Shown: positions 19,954-29,849, counted from the stretch's first letter. The stretch: 64,000 bases of DNA from Psychrobacter sp. 28M-43 (GCF_014770435.1 NZ_CP061739.1:1-64000); one strand, 5' to 3'. Translations and numbers: made by a program. The notes: a model not told the origin generated them from the sequence alone.

Positions 19954-21624
19954 ATGACCCGCAATTCTGTCTCCCTTCGTACTGCTGTATTTTTACCGAC
20001 TTCTCTTGTACTTGCCATGTTTATGACAGGGTGTAGTGATAATGCGGCCACTAGTAGTACCAATTCGTCAGCCAATATTGATCCAAACGTACTAGCGGAT
20101 ACTCAAGAGCTGGTCATTAATAATGGAACAGAGCCTGAATCGCTTGATCCACATAAAGTGTCTGGTGTACCTGAGTCTAATATTGGTCGTCAATTATTTG
20201 AAGGGCTAACCAATACCGATGCAGACGGTAAAACCATCCCAGGAATCGCAACTGAGTGGGAGAGTCCGGATAACAAAGTATGGACTTTCAAATTACGTGA
20301 TGCCAAGTGGTCAAATGGCGATCCGGTTACTGCGCAAGACTTTGTCTATAGCATGCGCCGCCTAGTCGATCCAAATACAGCGTCGCCTTATTCAAGCTAT
20401 TTGGTTGATGCTAAAGTAGTTGGTGCTGATAAAATCGTTGAAGGTGCTGCAGGTATAGATACGCTTGGAGTAAAGGCAATCGATGACAAAACTCTGCAGG
20501 TCACTTTGTCAGAGCCAGTGCCTTATTTTCCAGATATGCTTATTCATAATTCCGTCAAACCTGTGCATCAAAAAACAATCGAAGCATTTGGTGATAAATG
20601 GACGGATCCTGCCAATATCGTCGTCAACGGCCCTTATAAAGTCAGTAAATGGCAGATTAACGATGAGCTCGTTTTGACACGTAATACCTCTTATTATGAC
20701 GATGCCAATACAACGCTTGATACAATCACGATGCTACCTATTCCTTCTAGCACAACCGATGTAGCACGCTATCAGGCTGGTGAAGTGGATGTCACTTATA
20801 ATGAAATTCCAACCGAGCAGTTTGCTTCTTTGAAAGAGAAAAATGGTGATGAGCTCAGAGTTTCACCTTATCTCTGTACCTATTATTACGAGTTCAATAC
20901 CGTCAAACCTCCTTTCGACAACCCTAAAGTACGTCGTGCCTTAGCCTTGTCACTAGATCGTGACACCATTGCCGATAAGGTTATTGGACAAGGCCAAACA
21001 GCGGCTTATCAGCTCACACCTATAGCAGCTAATGGCAAAGTGGAAAACAAACCAGAATGGTCCACGTGGGATAAAGAGAAGCGTATTGCTGAAGCCAAAA
21101 AACTACTAAATGAAGCTGGTTACAACGAGAGTAATCCGCTCTCCTTTGAGCTGCTTTACAACACCAATGACAATCATAAAAAGGTCGCAGTTGCCGCCAC
21201 TTCGTTATGGAAACAAGCGCTCGGTTTCGTCGATGTAACCTTGACCAATAAAGAATGGAAAACCTATCTTGATACACGCCGAAACGGTAACTATCAAATC
21301 GCTCGTGCTGGTTGGTGTGCCGACTACAACGAACCTTCAGCATTTTTGAATATTGCCAAATCTGACAATAGCGGTAACTACGGTAAGTACGCCAATGCCA
21401 ATTTTGATAGCTTAATGGCTCAAACGTTAAAAGCGGGCGTCACGCCTGAGCAACGTGCAAGCTTGTATCAAAAAGCGGAAGCACAGTTAGATCAGGATAT
21501 GGGGTTACTTAATATCTATCACTATGTCAGCCCTCGTTTGGTAAAACCTTACGTCATCGGCTTTTCAACGAAAGATCCTCTAGACAACTGGCAAGGTAAA
21601 GATATCTCTATCGCCAAGCACTGA
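19954..21624 (+). CDS. oppA: oligopeptide ABC transporter, substrate-binding lipoprotein
   Basis: Periplasmic peptide-binding protein of the SBP_bac_5 family that delivers oligopeptides to OppBC. The start at 19954 has AGGA at 6-base spacing and gives a clean lipoprotein signal: MTRNS n-region, hydrophobic core, lipobox MTGC with Cys27. The longer in-frame start at 19846 lacks a Shine-Dalgarno and would bury the signal. The 556-residue product carries family segments EPESLDPHKVSGVPESNIGR and the C-terminal domain with YQIARAGWCADYNEPSAFLN. It is followed by a stem-loop and then oppB, the usual arrangement where the binding protein is made in excess. Confidence 0.94.
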   Translation: MTRNSVSLRTAVFLPTSLVLAMFMTGCSDNAATSSTNSSANIDPNVLADTQELVINNGTEPESLDPHKVSGVPESNIGRQLFEGLTNTDADGKTIPGIATEWESPDNKVWTFKLRDAKWSNGDPVTAQDFVYSMRRLVDPNTASPYSSYLVDAKVVGADKIVEGAAGIDTLGVKAIDDKTLQVTLSEPVPYFPDMLIHNSVKPVHQKTIEAFGDKWTDPANIVVNGPYKVSKWQINDELVLTRNTSYYDDANTTLDTITMLPIPSSTTDVARYQAGEVDVTYNEIPTEQFASLKEKNGDELRVSPYLCTYYYEFNTVKPPFDNPKVRRALALSLDRDTIADKVIGQGQTAAYQLTPIAANGKVENKPEWSTWDKEKRIAEAKKLLNEAGYNESNPLSFELLYNTNDNHKKVAVAATSLWKQALGFVDVTLTNKEWKTYLDTRRNGNYQIARAGWCADYNEPSAFLNIAKSDNSGNYGKYANANFDSLMAQTLKAGVTPEQRASLYQKAEAQLDQDMGLLNIYHYVSPRLVKPYVIGFSTKDPLDNWQGKDISIAKH

Positions 21625-21655
21625 TCATCAAAGAATGACATCCAATAGTCTTATC

Positions 21656-21704
21656 AGCAGGCGCTATGAAAAGGAGTAATTCCGATTGATAGCGTCCGTC
21701 TGCT
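21656..21704 (+). promoter_or_regulatory. oppA-oppB intercistronic stem-loop
   Basis: AGCAG...CGCTAT (21656-21667) pairs with ATAGCG...CTGCT (21689-21704) with an internal loop. It has no T-tract, so it is more likely a 3'-end stabiliser or partial attenuator that lowers oppBCDF relative to oppA than a full terminator. Confidence 0.45.
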
Positions 21705-21798
21705 ATGGACCAGAGAAAGTCTGAAAGTGGCGTAAATACTCAAAACGAGCATTTTGAAATCAAGCGTTGTTGTACAGGTAACCTTATAAAGAGGCATT

Positions 21799-22719
21799 AT
21801 GCTAAAGCTTATTTTTCGGCGGATTTTAGAAGCCATTCCGACCATGTTTGTTTTGATAACCGTGTCTTTTTTTATGATGCGTTTGGCACCGGGCAGTCCT
21901 TTTACTAGTGAGCGTAGTTTGTCGCCAGCAGTATTGGCCAATATCGAAGCCAAATACAATCTCAATGATCCTATGTGGCTGCAATATGTTAATTATCTAA
22001 AGCAGCTGGCTCTAGGCGATTTCGGACCATCCTTTAAGTATAAAGACTATACAGTCAATGAATTGTTATCGCAGTCGTTTCCGGTATCAATGGAACTTGG
22101 CTTGTATGCTTTTATATTAGCACTGGTGTTGGGGCTTATTCTTGGGGTGATAGCTGCGCTCAAGCAAAACTCTTGGATGGATTATATTCTGATGGCGTTT
22201 GCCATGACGGGTGTCGTGATTCCAAGCTTTGTAAAAGCCCCCTTATTGGTATTGGTGTTTGCGATTCTTTTACAGTGGCTGCCAGCTGGTGGCTGGAATG
22301 ATGGAGCAGTGCGAAACCTGATACTGCCCGTTACAGCTTTAGCATTGGCTTACGTCGCTAGTATTGCACGTATCATGCGTGGCTCGATGATTGAGGTGAT
22401 GAATAGTCAGTATATCCGTACGGCAAAGTCTAAAGGGTTGCCAATGCGTCGAATCGTGATGAAACATGCGCTCAGACCAGCATTACTACCTGTGATTTCT
22501 TATCTTGGTCCTGCATTCGTCGGCATTATCACTGGCTCTATCGTGATCGAGACTATTTTTGGTTTACCAGGTATCGGGCAGTTATTTGTGAATGGTGCGC
22601 TGAATCGCGATTATGGTGTTGTGCTTAGTTTGACCATTTTGGTTGGTGTATTGACGATTGCCTTTAACGCCATCGTCGATATTTTATACGCCATTATTGA
22701 TCCAAAAATCCAGTATTGA
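21799..22719 (+). CDS. oppB: oligopeptide ABC transporter permease OppB
   Basis: Inner-membrane permease of the peptide importer. The 306-residue protein begins LKLIFRRILEAIPTMFVLITVSFF with the first membrane helix, has the periplasmic loop, and then the five-helix binding-protein-dependent transport core. The EAA motif region that contacts the ATPases is visible at IRTAKSKGLPMRRIVMKHALRPALLP. Shine-Dalgarno AGAGG precedes the ATG. It lies 174 bases after oppA, with the stem-loop in between, and 98 bases before oppC. Confidence 0.94.
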   Translation: MLKLIFRRILEAIPTMFVLITVSFFMMRLAPGSPFTSERSLSPAVLANIEAKYNLNDPMWLQYVNYLKQLALGDFGPSFKYKDYTVNELLSQSFPVSMELGLYAFILALVLGLILGVIAALKQNSWMDYILMAFAMTGVVIPSFVKAPLLVLVFAILLQWLPAGGWNDGAVRNLILPVTALALAYVASIARIMRGSMIEVMNSQYIRTAKSKGLPMRRIVMKHALRPALLPVISYLGPAFVGIITGSIVIETIFGLPGIGQLFVNGALNRDYGVVLSLTILVGVLTIAFNAIVDILYAIIDPKIQY

Positions 22720-22817
22720 TATTGGTATTAATGGCCACTTAAAGCACACCGTATAAATGCTAATTATCACTTAAAAATACATATCAGATTCTCAATTAAA
22801 TGAGTAAAAGGACGACT

Positions 22818-23723
22818 ATGAGCCTGACCGTAGACCAGCCAACCGAGCTTATGGAACTGCCTATTAAAGTGATAAAAGGCCGTAGCCTTTGGCAAGATGC
22901 ATGGCGCCGCTTTTATCAAAACAAAGCGGCAGTGACGAGCTTTTTTATCCTATTACTCGTCGGTATGTTTGTCATCTTTGTGCCCATGCTAGCACCTTTT
23001 GGTTATGCAGAGACTGATTGGAACTTTATGCAATCTGCACCGTCGATTGAAAACAAGCACTATTTCGGTACGGACTCACTCGGTCGTGATTTACTCGTGC
23101 GTACAGCAGTCGGCGGGCGAATATCACTATTGGTAGGTATCGCTGGTGCAACGGTGGCGGTATTGGTTGGTACGGTGTATGGCGCAACGTCAGGCTATCT
23201 AGGCGGCAAAGTAGATATGATTATGATGCGCTTTTTGGAGATTCTAAGCGCCTTTCCATTTATGTTCTTTGTGATTTTGCTAGTGACGATATTTGGTCGT
23301 AACCTTATTTTAATTTTCGTCGCTATCGGCTTAGTCTCTTGGCTGGATGTCGCTCGTATCGTCCGTGGTCAGACGCTGAGCCTGAAGAGTAAAGAGTTTA
23401 TAGAAGCGGCGCACGTTGGTGGGGTGTCAGGGTTTAACATTATCCTGCGTCATATCGTGCCCAACGTGCTTGGCGTGGTGGTGGTTTATGCCTCATTACT
23501 AGTACCGACGATGATTTTATTTGAGTCATTTTTGAGCTTTTTAGGGCTTGGTGTACAAGAGCCAATGACCAGCTGGGGTGCGCTACTACAGGAAGGCTCG
23601 CAAACGATGCAAGTCGCTCCTTGGCAGATTTTGATTCCCTCGGCTTTCTTAGTCATTACTTTATTTTGCTTTAACTTTATTGGCGATGGTCTGCGTGATG
23701 CGTTTGACCCCAAAGACCGCTAG
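22818..23723 (+). CDS. oppC: oligopeptide ABC transporter permease OppC
   Basis: Second inner-membrane permease of the peptide importer. The AAAGGA Shine-Dalgarno ends five bases before the ATG at 22818, which is preferred over the in-frame ATG at 22800 that has no ribosome site; this gives 301 residues. The N-terminal region SLWQDAWRRFYQNKAAVTSF is the OppC-type lead to the first helix, FGTDSLGRDLLVR is the family periplasmic motif, and the EAA loop KEFIEAAHVGGVSGFNIILR is clear. It ends DAFDPKDR, 27 bases before oppD. Confidence 0.94.
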   Translation: MSLTVDQPTELMELPIKVIKGRSLWQDAWRRFYQNKAAVTSFFILLLVGMFVIFVPMLAPFGYAETDWNFMQSAPSIENKHYFGTDSLGRDLLVRTAVGGRISLLVGIAGATVAVLVGTVYGATSGYLGGKVDMIMMRFLEILSAFPFMFFVILLVTIFGRNLILIFVAIGLVSWLDVARIVRGQTLSLKSKEFIEAAHVGGVSGFNIILRHIVPNVLGVVVVYASLLVPTMILFESFLSFLGLGVQEPMTSWGALLQEGSQTMQVAPWQILIPSAFLVITLFCFNFIGDGLRDAFDPKDR

Positions 23724-23750
23724 ACTCAAGCTCGCTAGGAGAACAACATC

Positions 23751-24920
23751 ATGTCAATGCAAGATAGCAATAGCGCACCTGAGAAAATAGACTCTACTGT
23801 TCGTAAAGTGGGCGCTGACTCAGTGCTCAATACCCAAGCCCATCAGGCTAAACAAGTCAGTCAAGAAAGCAGCTTATTAGCGGTTAAAGATTTATCTGTG
23901 CAATTTAAAACCGAAGATGGACTTGTAACCGCAGTGAATGGTTTGAACTTTAATCTGCATGATGGTGAGACGTTGGGTATCGTTGGTGAGTCAGGCTCTG
24001 GCAAGTCACAGACGGCGTTCGCTATCATGGGTTTGCTGGCAAAGAACGGCCGAACCAAAGGCTCAGTAAAATTTGAAGGCAATGAGCTATTAGGTTTATC
24101 GCAAAAAGCATTGAATAAGATTCGTGCTGAGCAAATCGCTATGATCTTTCAAGATCCGATGACCTCACTCAATCCTTATATGAAAATAGGCGATCAGCTT
24201 GCTGAGGTGTTGATTCTGCATAAGGGTATGAGCAAAAAAGATGCGTGGGCGGAGTCGATATGTATGTTAGATGCGGTCAAAATTCCTGAGGCAAAAAAAC
24301 GGATTGGTATGTATCCGCATGAGTTTTCAGGAGGTATGCGCCAACGGGTAATGATTGCGATGGCGCTGCTCTGTCGCCCTAAATTACTGATTGCCGATGA
24401 GCCAACGACAGCACTTGATGTGACCGTCCAAGCACAGATTATGGTGCTGTTAAATGAGCTAAAGCGTGACTTTGGTACCACTATTATTATGATTACTCAC
24501 GACTTGGGTGTGGTGGCTGGTATCTGTGATCGAGTACTTGTGATGTACGCTGGTCGCACCATGGCATATGGCGAGACGGAAGAGATTTTTTATACACCGA
24601 CGCATCCTTATACTATCGGGCTATTAAAAGCTATTCCGCGTCTTGATGATGATAAAGGTAAGCTTGAAACCATTCCTGGCAGTCCGCCCAATCTACTGAA
24701 TCTACCGACTGGCTGTCCTTTTCATGAACGTTGTACGCATGCCATGGATATCTGCCGTGATGTACCACCGCCGCTTGAGTTTTTACCAAATGAGCGTCAA
24801 CGTGCTTGCTATTGGCATCCTGAGATGCAGATTGATGATGCAGGAGACGTTACCAAGGGTATGGCAACAGATACTGACCCTAAGACTAATATCAATAACC
24901 TATCGACATTGGAGGGCTAG
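23751..24920 (+). CDS. oppD: oligopeptide ABC transporter ATPase OppD
   Basis: ATP-hydrolysing subunit powering peptide import. The 389-residue protein has Walker [11 protein letters not shown]-loop [12 protein letters not shown], signature [11 protein letters not shown], Walker [13 protein letters not shown] and the switch histidine MITHDLG. The C-terminal extension contains the oligopeptide-transporter cysteine segment [14 protein letters not shown], which binds an Fe-S cluster in characterised relatives. The first 40 residues are an extra polar leader compared with most OppD proteins. Start supported by TAGGAG. Only 3 bases separate it from oppF. Confidence 0.94.
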   Translation: MSMQDSNSAPEKIDSTVRKVGADSVLNTQAHQAKQVSQESSLLAVKDLSVQFKTEDGLVTAVNGLNFNLHDGETLGIVGESGSGKSQTAFAIMGLLAKNGRTKGSVKFEGNELLGLSQKALNKIRAEQIAMIFQDPMTSLNPYMKIGDQLAEVLILHKGMSKKDAWAESICMLDAVKIPEAKKRIGMYPHEFSGGMRQRVMIAMALLCRPKLLIADEPTTALDVTVQAQIMVLLNELKRDFGTTIIMITHDLGVVAGICDRVLVMYAGRTMAYGETEEIFYTPTHPYTIGLLKAIPRLDDDKGKLETIPGSPPNLLNLPTGCPFHERCTHAMDICRDVPPPLEFLPNERQRACYWHPEMQIDDAGDVTKGMATDTDPKTNINNLSTLEG

Positions 24921-24923
24921 GAC

Positions 24924-25946
24924 ATGACATTATCTAATATAGGCATAGTCAAAGAAAGCCAAGCTCCACTACTACAAGTGCAGGATGTGCATACGACGTT
25001 TAATATCAAACAAAAAGGGACGTACTTTTGGCACAAGCCTGACACCTTAAAGGCTGTCAATGGTGTCTCGTTTGAGCTATTCGCTGGCGAGACTTTGGGT
25101 GTGGTAGGTGAGTCGGGCTGCGGTAAATCGACGCTGGCAAGAACGATTATCGGCTTAGTGAGAGCCAATGCTGGCAGCATAAAGTTTGGTGATGAAGAGA
25201 TAGTAGGCGCCTCTAAGAAAACCATGAGAATAAAGCGCAAAGATATTCAAATGATATTCCAAGATCCGCTAGCGTCGCTTAACCCACGCATGACGGTAGG
25301 CGATATCATCGCAGAACCACTGCGTACCTACTATCCAGAAATGAAAAAATCTGACGTACAAGATGAAGTACGTACAATGATGAAAAAGGTTGGGCTACTA
25401 TCTAATCAGATTAACCGCTATCCGCATGAGTTTTCTGGTGGTCAGTGTCAGCGTATTGGAATTGCTCGCGCTCTAATACTAAAGCCTAAAATCATCATCT
25501 GTGATGAGCCGGTATCGGCTCTTGATGTCTCGATTCAAGCGCAAGTCATTAACTTGTTGCAAGACATACAGCAAGAGATGGGGTTGGCGCTTATCTTTAT
25601 CGCCCATGATCTATCAGTGATTAAACATATCGCGGATAGAGTGCTTGTTATGTATTTAGGACATGCCGTCGAGCTAGGTATAAACGAAGCTGTATATGGA
25701 AATCCGACGCATCCCTATACACAAGCACTGATGTCAGCGGTGCCATTACCTGATCCTATTGCCGAACGTAATAAGGTCATTCAGTTATTAGAAGGCGACT
25801 TACCAAGTCCAATCAATCCACCGTCAGGCTGCGTATTCCGTACTCGCTGTCCAATAGCGGATAGCGAGTGTGCCCAAATCAAACCTGTGTTAGAAGGTAC
25901 TTTGGACCATAGAGTGGCTTGTTTAAAGAATAAGGTTGAGCTTTAA
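24924..25946 (+). CDS. oppF: oligopeptide ABC transporter ATPase OppF
   Basis: Partner ATPase of OppD in the peptide importer. The 340-residue protein has Walker A GESGCGKST, Q-loop MIFQDPLASLNP, signature SGGQCQRIGIARAL, Walker B IICDEPVSALD and H-loop FIAHDLS, then the C-terminal oligopeptide domain with CVFRTRCPIADSEC. The start follows GGAGGG/TAGGA and lies 3 bases after the oppD stop, implying translational coupling. No convincing terminator follows; the next gene is convergent. Confidence 0.94.
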   Translation: MTLSNIGIVKESQAPLLQVQDVHTTFNIKQKGTYFWHKPDTLKAVNGVSFELFAGETLGVVGESGCGKSTLARTIIGLVRANAGSIKFGDEEIVGASKKTMRIKRKDIQMIFQDPLASLNPRMTVGDIIAEPLRTYYPEMKKSDVQDEVRTMMKKVGLLSNQINRYPHEFSGGQCQRIGIARALILKPKIIICDEPVSALDVSIQAQVINLLQDIQQEMGLALIFIAHDLSVIKHIADRVLVMYLGHAVELGINEAVYGNPTHPYTQALMSAVPLPDPIAERNKVIQLLEGDLPSPINPPSGCVFRTRCPIADSECAQIKPVLEGTLDHRVACLKNKVEL

Positions 25947-26056
25947 TTAACCTACATCCATGATGCTATCGGTATAAAGAACACTAGTATAGATAATTCA
26001 TCAGCGTAGTCAGTGATGTCCACTATGTAGTAATTTTAGCTGCGGTAGGGCATATT

Positions 26057-26311
26057 TCAATAAAACTCTATTCTACTCAGTACGTGCTCTTGTACTAGAT
26101 AGGCGCAGATGTACGCACTTGGCCACGCAAACATAAAGGCCAGTCCCCACGAATGCATCAACTCCATAAAAAATCCGTCGATAAAGCCTTGTTTGACTAC
26201 CAACAGGGCTGTTGAGATAATCAGTGACATCATCATCGCCATCAGACCTGTAAAGATAAGGCGGTAATATTTGCGGCGCGTACGTATTCTGATAGTGGGG
26301 AAGTTGGCCAT
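26057..26311 (-). CDS. DUF2798 small membrane protein
   Basis: The 84-residue protein has the DUF2798 pattern: basic N-terminus with RRKYYRLIF, a first helix rich in Met/Leu/Ser, a short loop with GFFMELMHSWG and a second helix with FAWPSAYICAYLV. Two membrane segments are predicted. The biochemical role of the family is not known. It converges on oppF and shares no obvious operon partner; the next same-strand gene upstream has its own terminator. Confidence 0.8.
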   Translation of the reverse strand: MANFPTIRIRTRRKYYRLIFTGLMAMMMSLIISTALLVVKQGFIDGFFMELMHSWGLAFMFAWPSAYICAYLVQEHVLSRIEFY

Positions 26312-26523
26312 AGTATTCGGTTGTCCTACATAGTGTTAGCTACGCCCAGCCTATGATGCGGGCATACATTGTAAATATAATAGTCAGATAATGAGCAGTC
26401 ACGATAGATAGGGTGTGTACTACCAGTGTTCATCATACTCTGTGATACCGAACGGGTAAAATCGTTATTATCAATGGTAGGGTTCACGTTATATTATTAA
26501 TAAGTACTCTGCCAATCTAAACG

Positions 26524-26557
26524 AAAAAAGAAACACCAGAATATCTGATGTTTCTTT
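26524..26557 (-). terminator. terminator of the DsrE-family gene
   Basis: Stem AGAAACACCAGA-ATA-TCTGATGTTTCT (one mismatch), with a T-run on the minus strand. Confidence 0.75.
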
Positions 26558-26599
26558 ACTATCTCGTAGGATTATACAAATGAACCATTTATGAATATC

Positions 26600-26977
26600 T
26601 TAATTCAACTGCAAAGATCCCTTTGCATTCATCAATAGCTCAACCACATCATCACCACTAATTACTTCAAAGCGCTTGTCGATATCTGACTCTTCTACAC
26701 CGTTGTGTTTCATACAAGCGCCGCAGACCAATACTTGGCCACCTTTTTCGATAAAGGCTTCTAGTAACTCACCAGCTGGCTCAAACGGATCGCCGATATC
26801 TACATTGTCTAGCGCGTTTGGTTTTGCCAGATGCACCGCATCCACCATTAATATCACAGTAGCAGAATGGCCTTTTTTCAGTGCCACGCCTGCCATGGTA
26901 AACGCTAAAGTAATTTTGCTTGGGTTTGATTCACTATTATCAAATAACGTGCCGACATAATCTGTTGTATTAGCCAT
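26600..26977 (-). CDS. DsrE/DsrF-like family protein
   Basis: Small alpha/beta protein of the DsrE/YchN superfamily, which includes sulfur-relay (TusBCD) subunits. The 125 residues contain KITLAFTMAGVALKKGHSATV, a conserved VLVCGACMKHNGV segment with two cysteines that fits the reactive-cysteine position of the family, and a C-terminal DDVVELLMNAKG. The gene stands alone, not next to other tus/dsr genes; tusA is far away at 60.7 kb. A GGAG Shine-Dalgarno supports the start. A sulfur-transfer role is family inference. Confidence 0.85.
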   Translation of the reverse strand: MANTTDYVGTLFDNSESNPSKITLAFTMAGVALKKGHSATVILMVDAVHLAKPNALDNVDIGDPFEPAGELLEAFIEKGGQVLVCGACMKHNGVEESDIDKRFEVISGDDVVELLMNAKGSLQLN

Positions 26978-27154
26978 ATTATTCTCCTTATAAGACTATA
27001 TTTGTTTTGTCTGAGTATGTACTCACTCCTATCCTAACATTTATTATATGTATTTATATAATGAGTTGTTATGAAATAGTAGCTATAAGGTTGCTTGCTT
27101 GTACTATCTGTTAAATAAGTTAAAAGTAATGGATTTCTAGCTTACAAAGTTAAG

Positions 27155-27706
27155 TTAGTCAGCTGTATCGATAGGCGGCCACGGACGATCAGCATCACTT
27201 TTGATCCATTCAGCCACATAACCCGTTGGCGGTAGATCCCAGTCAGATTGGCCAAGTGCAGCTAGTACTTGTGCCGTGTAGATCACTCTACCACCCTTGG
27301 TAACACCGGTACGCAGTAGACCAGATGAGCAGGGCTGTCCTTTGACCCACATAGATTGCTCAATATACAGCCAGCGCGCGTCGATACCGACGATTTTGGT
27401 TTTGAGCGTGACTTTTTGAAAGGCACGAATACGCTTACGGTATTGAATAGTGCTGCCAGCGATGACCAAGCCCCAGCGTTTTTTTAACAACTGCTTGCCA
27501 AGCCCAGTCCGTACCGCAAAGTCCATACGACCCAAATCATAAAGCGTAAATACGCGGCCGTTATTCATCTCCAAAAAATTATCTATATCGGATAAGCGGC
27601 AGCGAAACTGAATCTCACTGGTGTCCTTAAACGTCAGTGTGTCGCCCTTTTTTGCTTTTAGAGCAGCATGAGCGATGGTACTAGCATAACGGATAAATGG
27701 GTACAT
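27155..27706 (-). CDS. hotdog-fold acyl-CoA thioesterase-like protein (THEM6-like)
   Basis: Hotdog-fold protein of 183 residues resembling the THEM6/4-hydroxybenzoyl-CoA thioesterase group. Characteristic segments are DIDNFLEMNNGRVFTLYDLGRMDFAVR (about 41-67), with the Asn/Asp/Asn surroundings expected at the active site, and WGLVIAGSTIQYRKRIRAFQKV, the central beta strands. The C-terminal third includes SSGLLRTGVTKGGRVIY. Substrate unknown. It sits 59 bases downstream of the YheT-family hydrolase on the same strand, so the two may be cotranscribed. Confidence 0.82.
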   Translation of the reverse strand: MYPFIRYASTIAHAALKAKKGDTLTFKDTSEIQFRCRLSDIDNFLEMNNGRVFTLYDLGRMDFAVRTGLGKQLLKKRWGLVIAGSTIQYRKRIRAFQKVTLKTKIVGIDARWLYIEQSMWVKGQPCSSGLLRTGVTKGGRVIYTAQVLAALGQSDWDLPPTGYVAEWIKSDADRPWPPIDTAD

Positions 27707-27765
27707 AAAACACTCTCAAAAGGTTATAAACGTTGGCGTTATTATTTTGTCATTGATGACAGTGA

Positions 27766-28863
27766 TTATTTATTGTCAGAGACCACATCTTGAGAAGGTT
27801 CGCTAGTAGAAGCCACACCAATCCAATTAAAATAAGCGCTGACAGTTTCAGGTATCCAGTTGATATCGAATTTTGAAGTCTTGGACTTTTTATCATCGGT
27901 GACAGACGATTTGTTTTTGGCCTGACCATTGTCTGAGCGATAACGCAGATAGCCAATATGTCCGCCGTGGTCAGTATCTAAGATAGTGACACTCTCAGAG
28001 ACATCATTTGGCGTAGCCGTGAAGCCGATGAAAGGATCATCTTTTGCACTGATTAATAGCAGGGGATGAGTGACATTGCGCAAATACGGCATGGCGGATG
28101 CAGTATGGTAATAGTCGTTTTTGGAGCGATATCCGTGACGCGGCGCAGTAAAGATATCATCGAAATCACTGATACGATTGGCAGCTTTGATAGAGTTGAT
28201 TTCATCCTGCGTGAGATCGTTTGCCAATGCTTTTTTGATAATTGGGTTAAGCAGATAAGGCGTATAGATACGATGACTCAAGAAGCTGTGCATAGTAATG
28301 GCAGCTGAAGACATATCGACTGGCGCGGAGATGACAACAGCACCTTTACATAGGACTTTGTCCTCATATTCGCCCATGTATTTGGCCAGTGCATTGCCAC
28401 CTAATGAGACACCAACCGCATAGATATTGGCATACTGCTCACGCAAGTTTTGTAGCGCATGATGTACCTCGTCCGTATCGCCGGCATTATAAAAAACTGT
28501 GCCACTAGCAGGAATACCACCGCAACTACGGAAATGTGCCACCACAAAGTGCCAGCCTTGCGCGTGCATTTGGTACGCTAGTGCGCGCGCATAATGACTG
28601 TCACTACTGCCTTCCATGCCGTGGAATAGCACAATCAATGGGGTTTGCTCAAGCTCGCCATCTTTTGATGCTTCTATAGGGTGCGCATCATAAAAGTCAT
28701 AGGCAATATCACTCTCGTCCAATGAGTCTTTTTCGACCACGCGGCGGTAGGTGGGTGCCTTTGGCGCAAAAAACTTAGGCAAGATGCTTTGCAAGTGTGG
28801 ATTGGTTAGCCAAAAGGGCGGCTTAAAAGGGGCTGGAGAAAAAGGTTTGGTTGAAGTTGACAT
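27766..28863 (-). CDS. yheT: YheT-family alpha/beta hydrolase
   Basis: Predicted serine hydrolase of the YheT/ABHD1-3 family, likely acting on lipids or esters. The 365-residue protein has the hallmark N-terminus FKPPFWLTNPHLQSILP, the oxyanion region LFHGMEGSSDSHYAR, the nucleophile elbow GVSLGGNALAKY, the acid in SAKDDPFIGF and the histidine in DHGGHIGYLR. The last 45 residues are a Lys/Ser/Asp-rich tail not usual for the family. It precedes the thioesterase-like gene on the same strand. Confidence 0.88.
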   Translation of the reverse strand: MSTSTKPFSPAPFKPPFWLTNPHLQSILPKFFAPKAPTYRRVVEKDSLDESDIAYDFYDAHPIEASKDGELEQTPLIVLFHGMEGSSDSHYARALAYQMHAQGWHFVVAHFRSCGGIPASGTVFYNAGDTDEVHHALQNLREQYANIYAVGVSLGGNALAKYMGEYEDKVLCKGAVVISAPVDMSSAAITMHSFLSHRIYTPYLLNPIIKKALANDLTQDEINSIKAANRISDFDDIFTAPRHGYRSKNDYYHTASAMPYLRNVTHPLLLISAKDDPFIGFTATPNDVSESVTILDTDHGGHIGYLRYRSDNGQAKNKSSVTDDKKSKTSKFDINWIPETVSAYFNWIGVASTSEPSQDVVSDNK

Positions 28864-28976
28864 ATATTGGTCTTATTTAATGATCGTGGAAAAACAAATA
28901 GAGTAGTGTGATAAAGGTTTTTTTATCATAACGCCAGTACCCGTGAAAACCAATAATTTTCAGTGAACGCATGATT

Positions 28977-29015
28977 ACTGAAAACAGCTACTGAAAACAG
29001 CTACTGAAAAATCTA
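28977..29015. repeat. 13-bp tandem repeat, 2.7 copies
   Basis: ACTGAAAACAGCT occurs twice head to tail (28977-28989, 28990-29002), followed by the partial unit ACTGAAAAATCTA. It lies between yigZ and yheT, which run the same way. Confidence 0.7.
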
Positions 29016-29083
29016 ACAAATAAGCATATTGAAAAGAGAGCTGTCCAAAATTTGCGACGAGAGTAGTTAAACAGAAAATTTTA

Positions 29084-29683
29084 TTATTCTGGCTTATCCA
29101 ATACTCGACCATCCATCGCAAGTCGCGCTTTTAAATTTTCGACATCTGCTTCAGCAAGTGTGGCGGTTAAGGTTACTTGCTTGCTATAGGCGACATCGTC
29201 GATATGACCGCCAAGGCTCTCTAACATATAGCGGCATTGCGCTTCAGTCGCAAACTCTGCCAGTATTTGAATCTGGGTCATCGGTACATAAGGGTTTAGT
29301 ATCATTTCATCGACGGCCGCTTGGGCAGAGCCTGCATAAGCACGGGTCAGACCGCCAGCACCCAATTTGATACCACCGAAATAACGCACCACGATGACAA
29401 TTACGTTGCCGATCGACTTATGCTGCAGCACATTTAATATCGGCCTTCCTGCCGTACCGCTGGGCTCGCCATCATCATCGAAACCAGCGCTAGTGGTATT
29501 ATCTGGATCACCGATAATGTATGCCCAACAGAAATGCCGTGCATCGGCATATTGCTCGCGCAGTTGTTCCACGTGAAACATTGCTTGCTCGCGAGAGGTC
29601 ACCGGATAGGCGTAAGCGATAAACTCAGATTTTTTAATTTCGAGTCGCGTGGTAACGGCACGTTTTAACGTTTGATAGCTCAT
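29084..29683 (-). CDS. yigZ: YigZ/IMPACT family protein
   Basis: Member of the UPF0029/IMPACT family, related to a domain of eukaryotic IMPACT and of elongation-factor-like fold; bacterial function is not firmly established. The 199-residue protein has the N-terminal motif KSEFIAYAYPVTSREQA, ADARHFCWAYIIG, DDGEPSGTAGRPIL and RYFGGIKLGAGGLTRAY, all diagnostic. The coding sequence contains a parS-consensus site (29565-29580) encoding part of the N-terminal third. It is divergent from rsuA. Confidence 0.92.
   Translation of the reverse strand: MSYQTLKRAVTTRLEIKKSEFIAYAYPVTSREQAMFHVEQLREQYADARHFCWAYIIGDPDNTTSAGFDDDGEPSGTAGRPILNVLQHKSIGNVIVIVVRYFGGIKLGAGGLTRAYAGSAQAAVDEMILNPYVPMTQIQILAEFATEAQCRYMLESLGGHIDDVAYSKQVTLTATLAEADVENLKARLAMDGRVLDKPE
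29565..29580. other. parS site inside yigZ
   Basis: TGTTCCACGTGAAACA matches the widely conserved parS consensus TGTTNCACGTGAAACA at every position. About 29.6 kb from dnaA; coding in yigZ. Confidence 0.8.
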
Positions 29684-29849
29684 ATTTCATCAGGCTTAGG
29701 TTGGATATGTTAAACTGGTCTGACTTTCACTGGCTTTTGTATTGGGCACAGTGTTCATTTAATTTTTCATTATAGTACCATTTCTAACCATCGAAGATAA
29801 CGAGCCGCTCACGGCTGAGTGCTGGCGTCGTTAGTTTCTGATTTAGGGC

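Noticed and set aside
28977..29015. Start of a CRISPR-like array
   Set aside because: Units are 13 bp, head-to-tail without spacers, and only 2.7 copies; no cas genes present.
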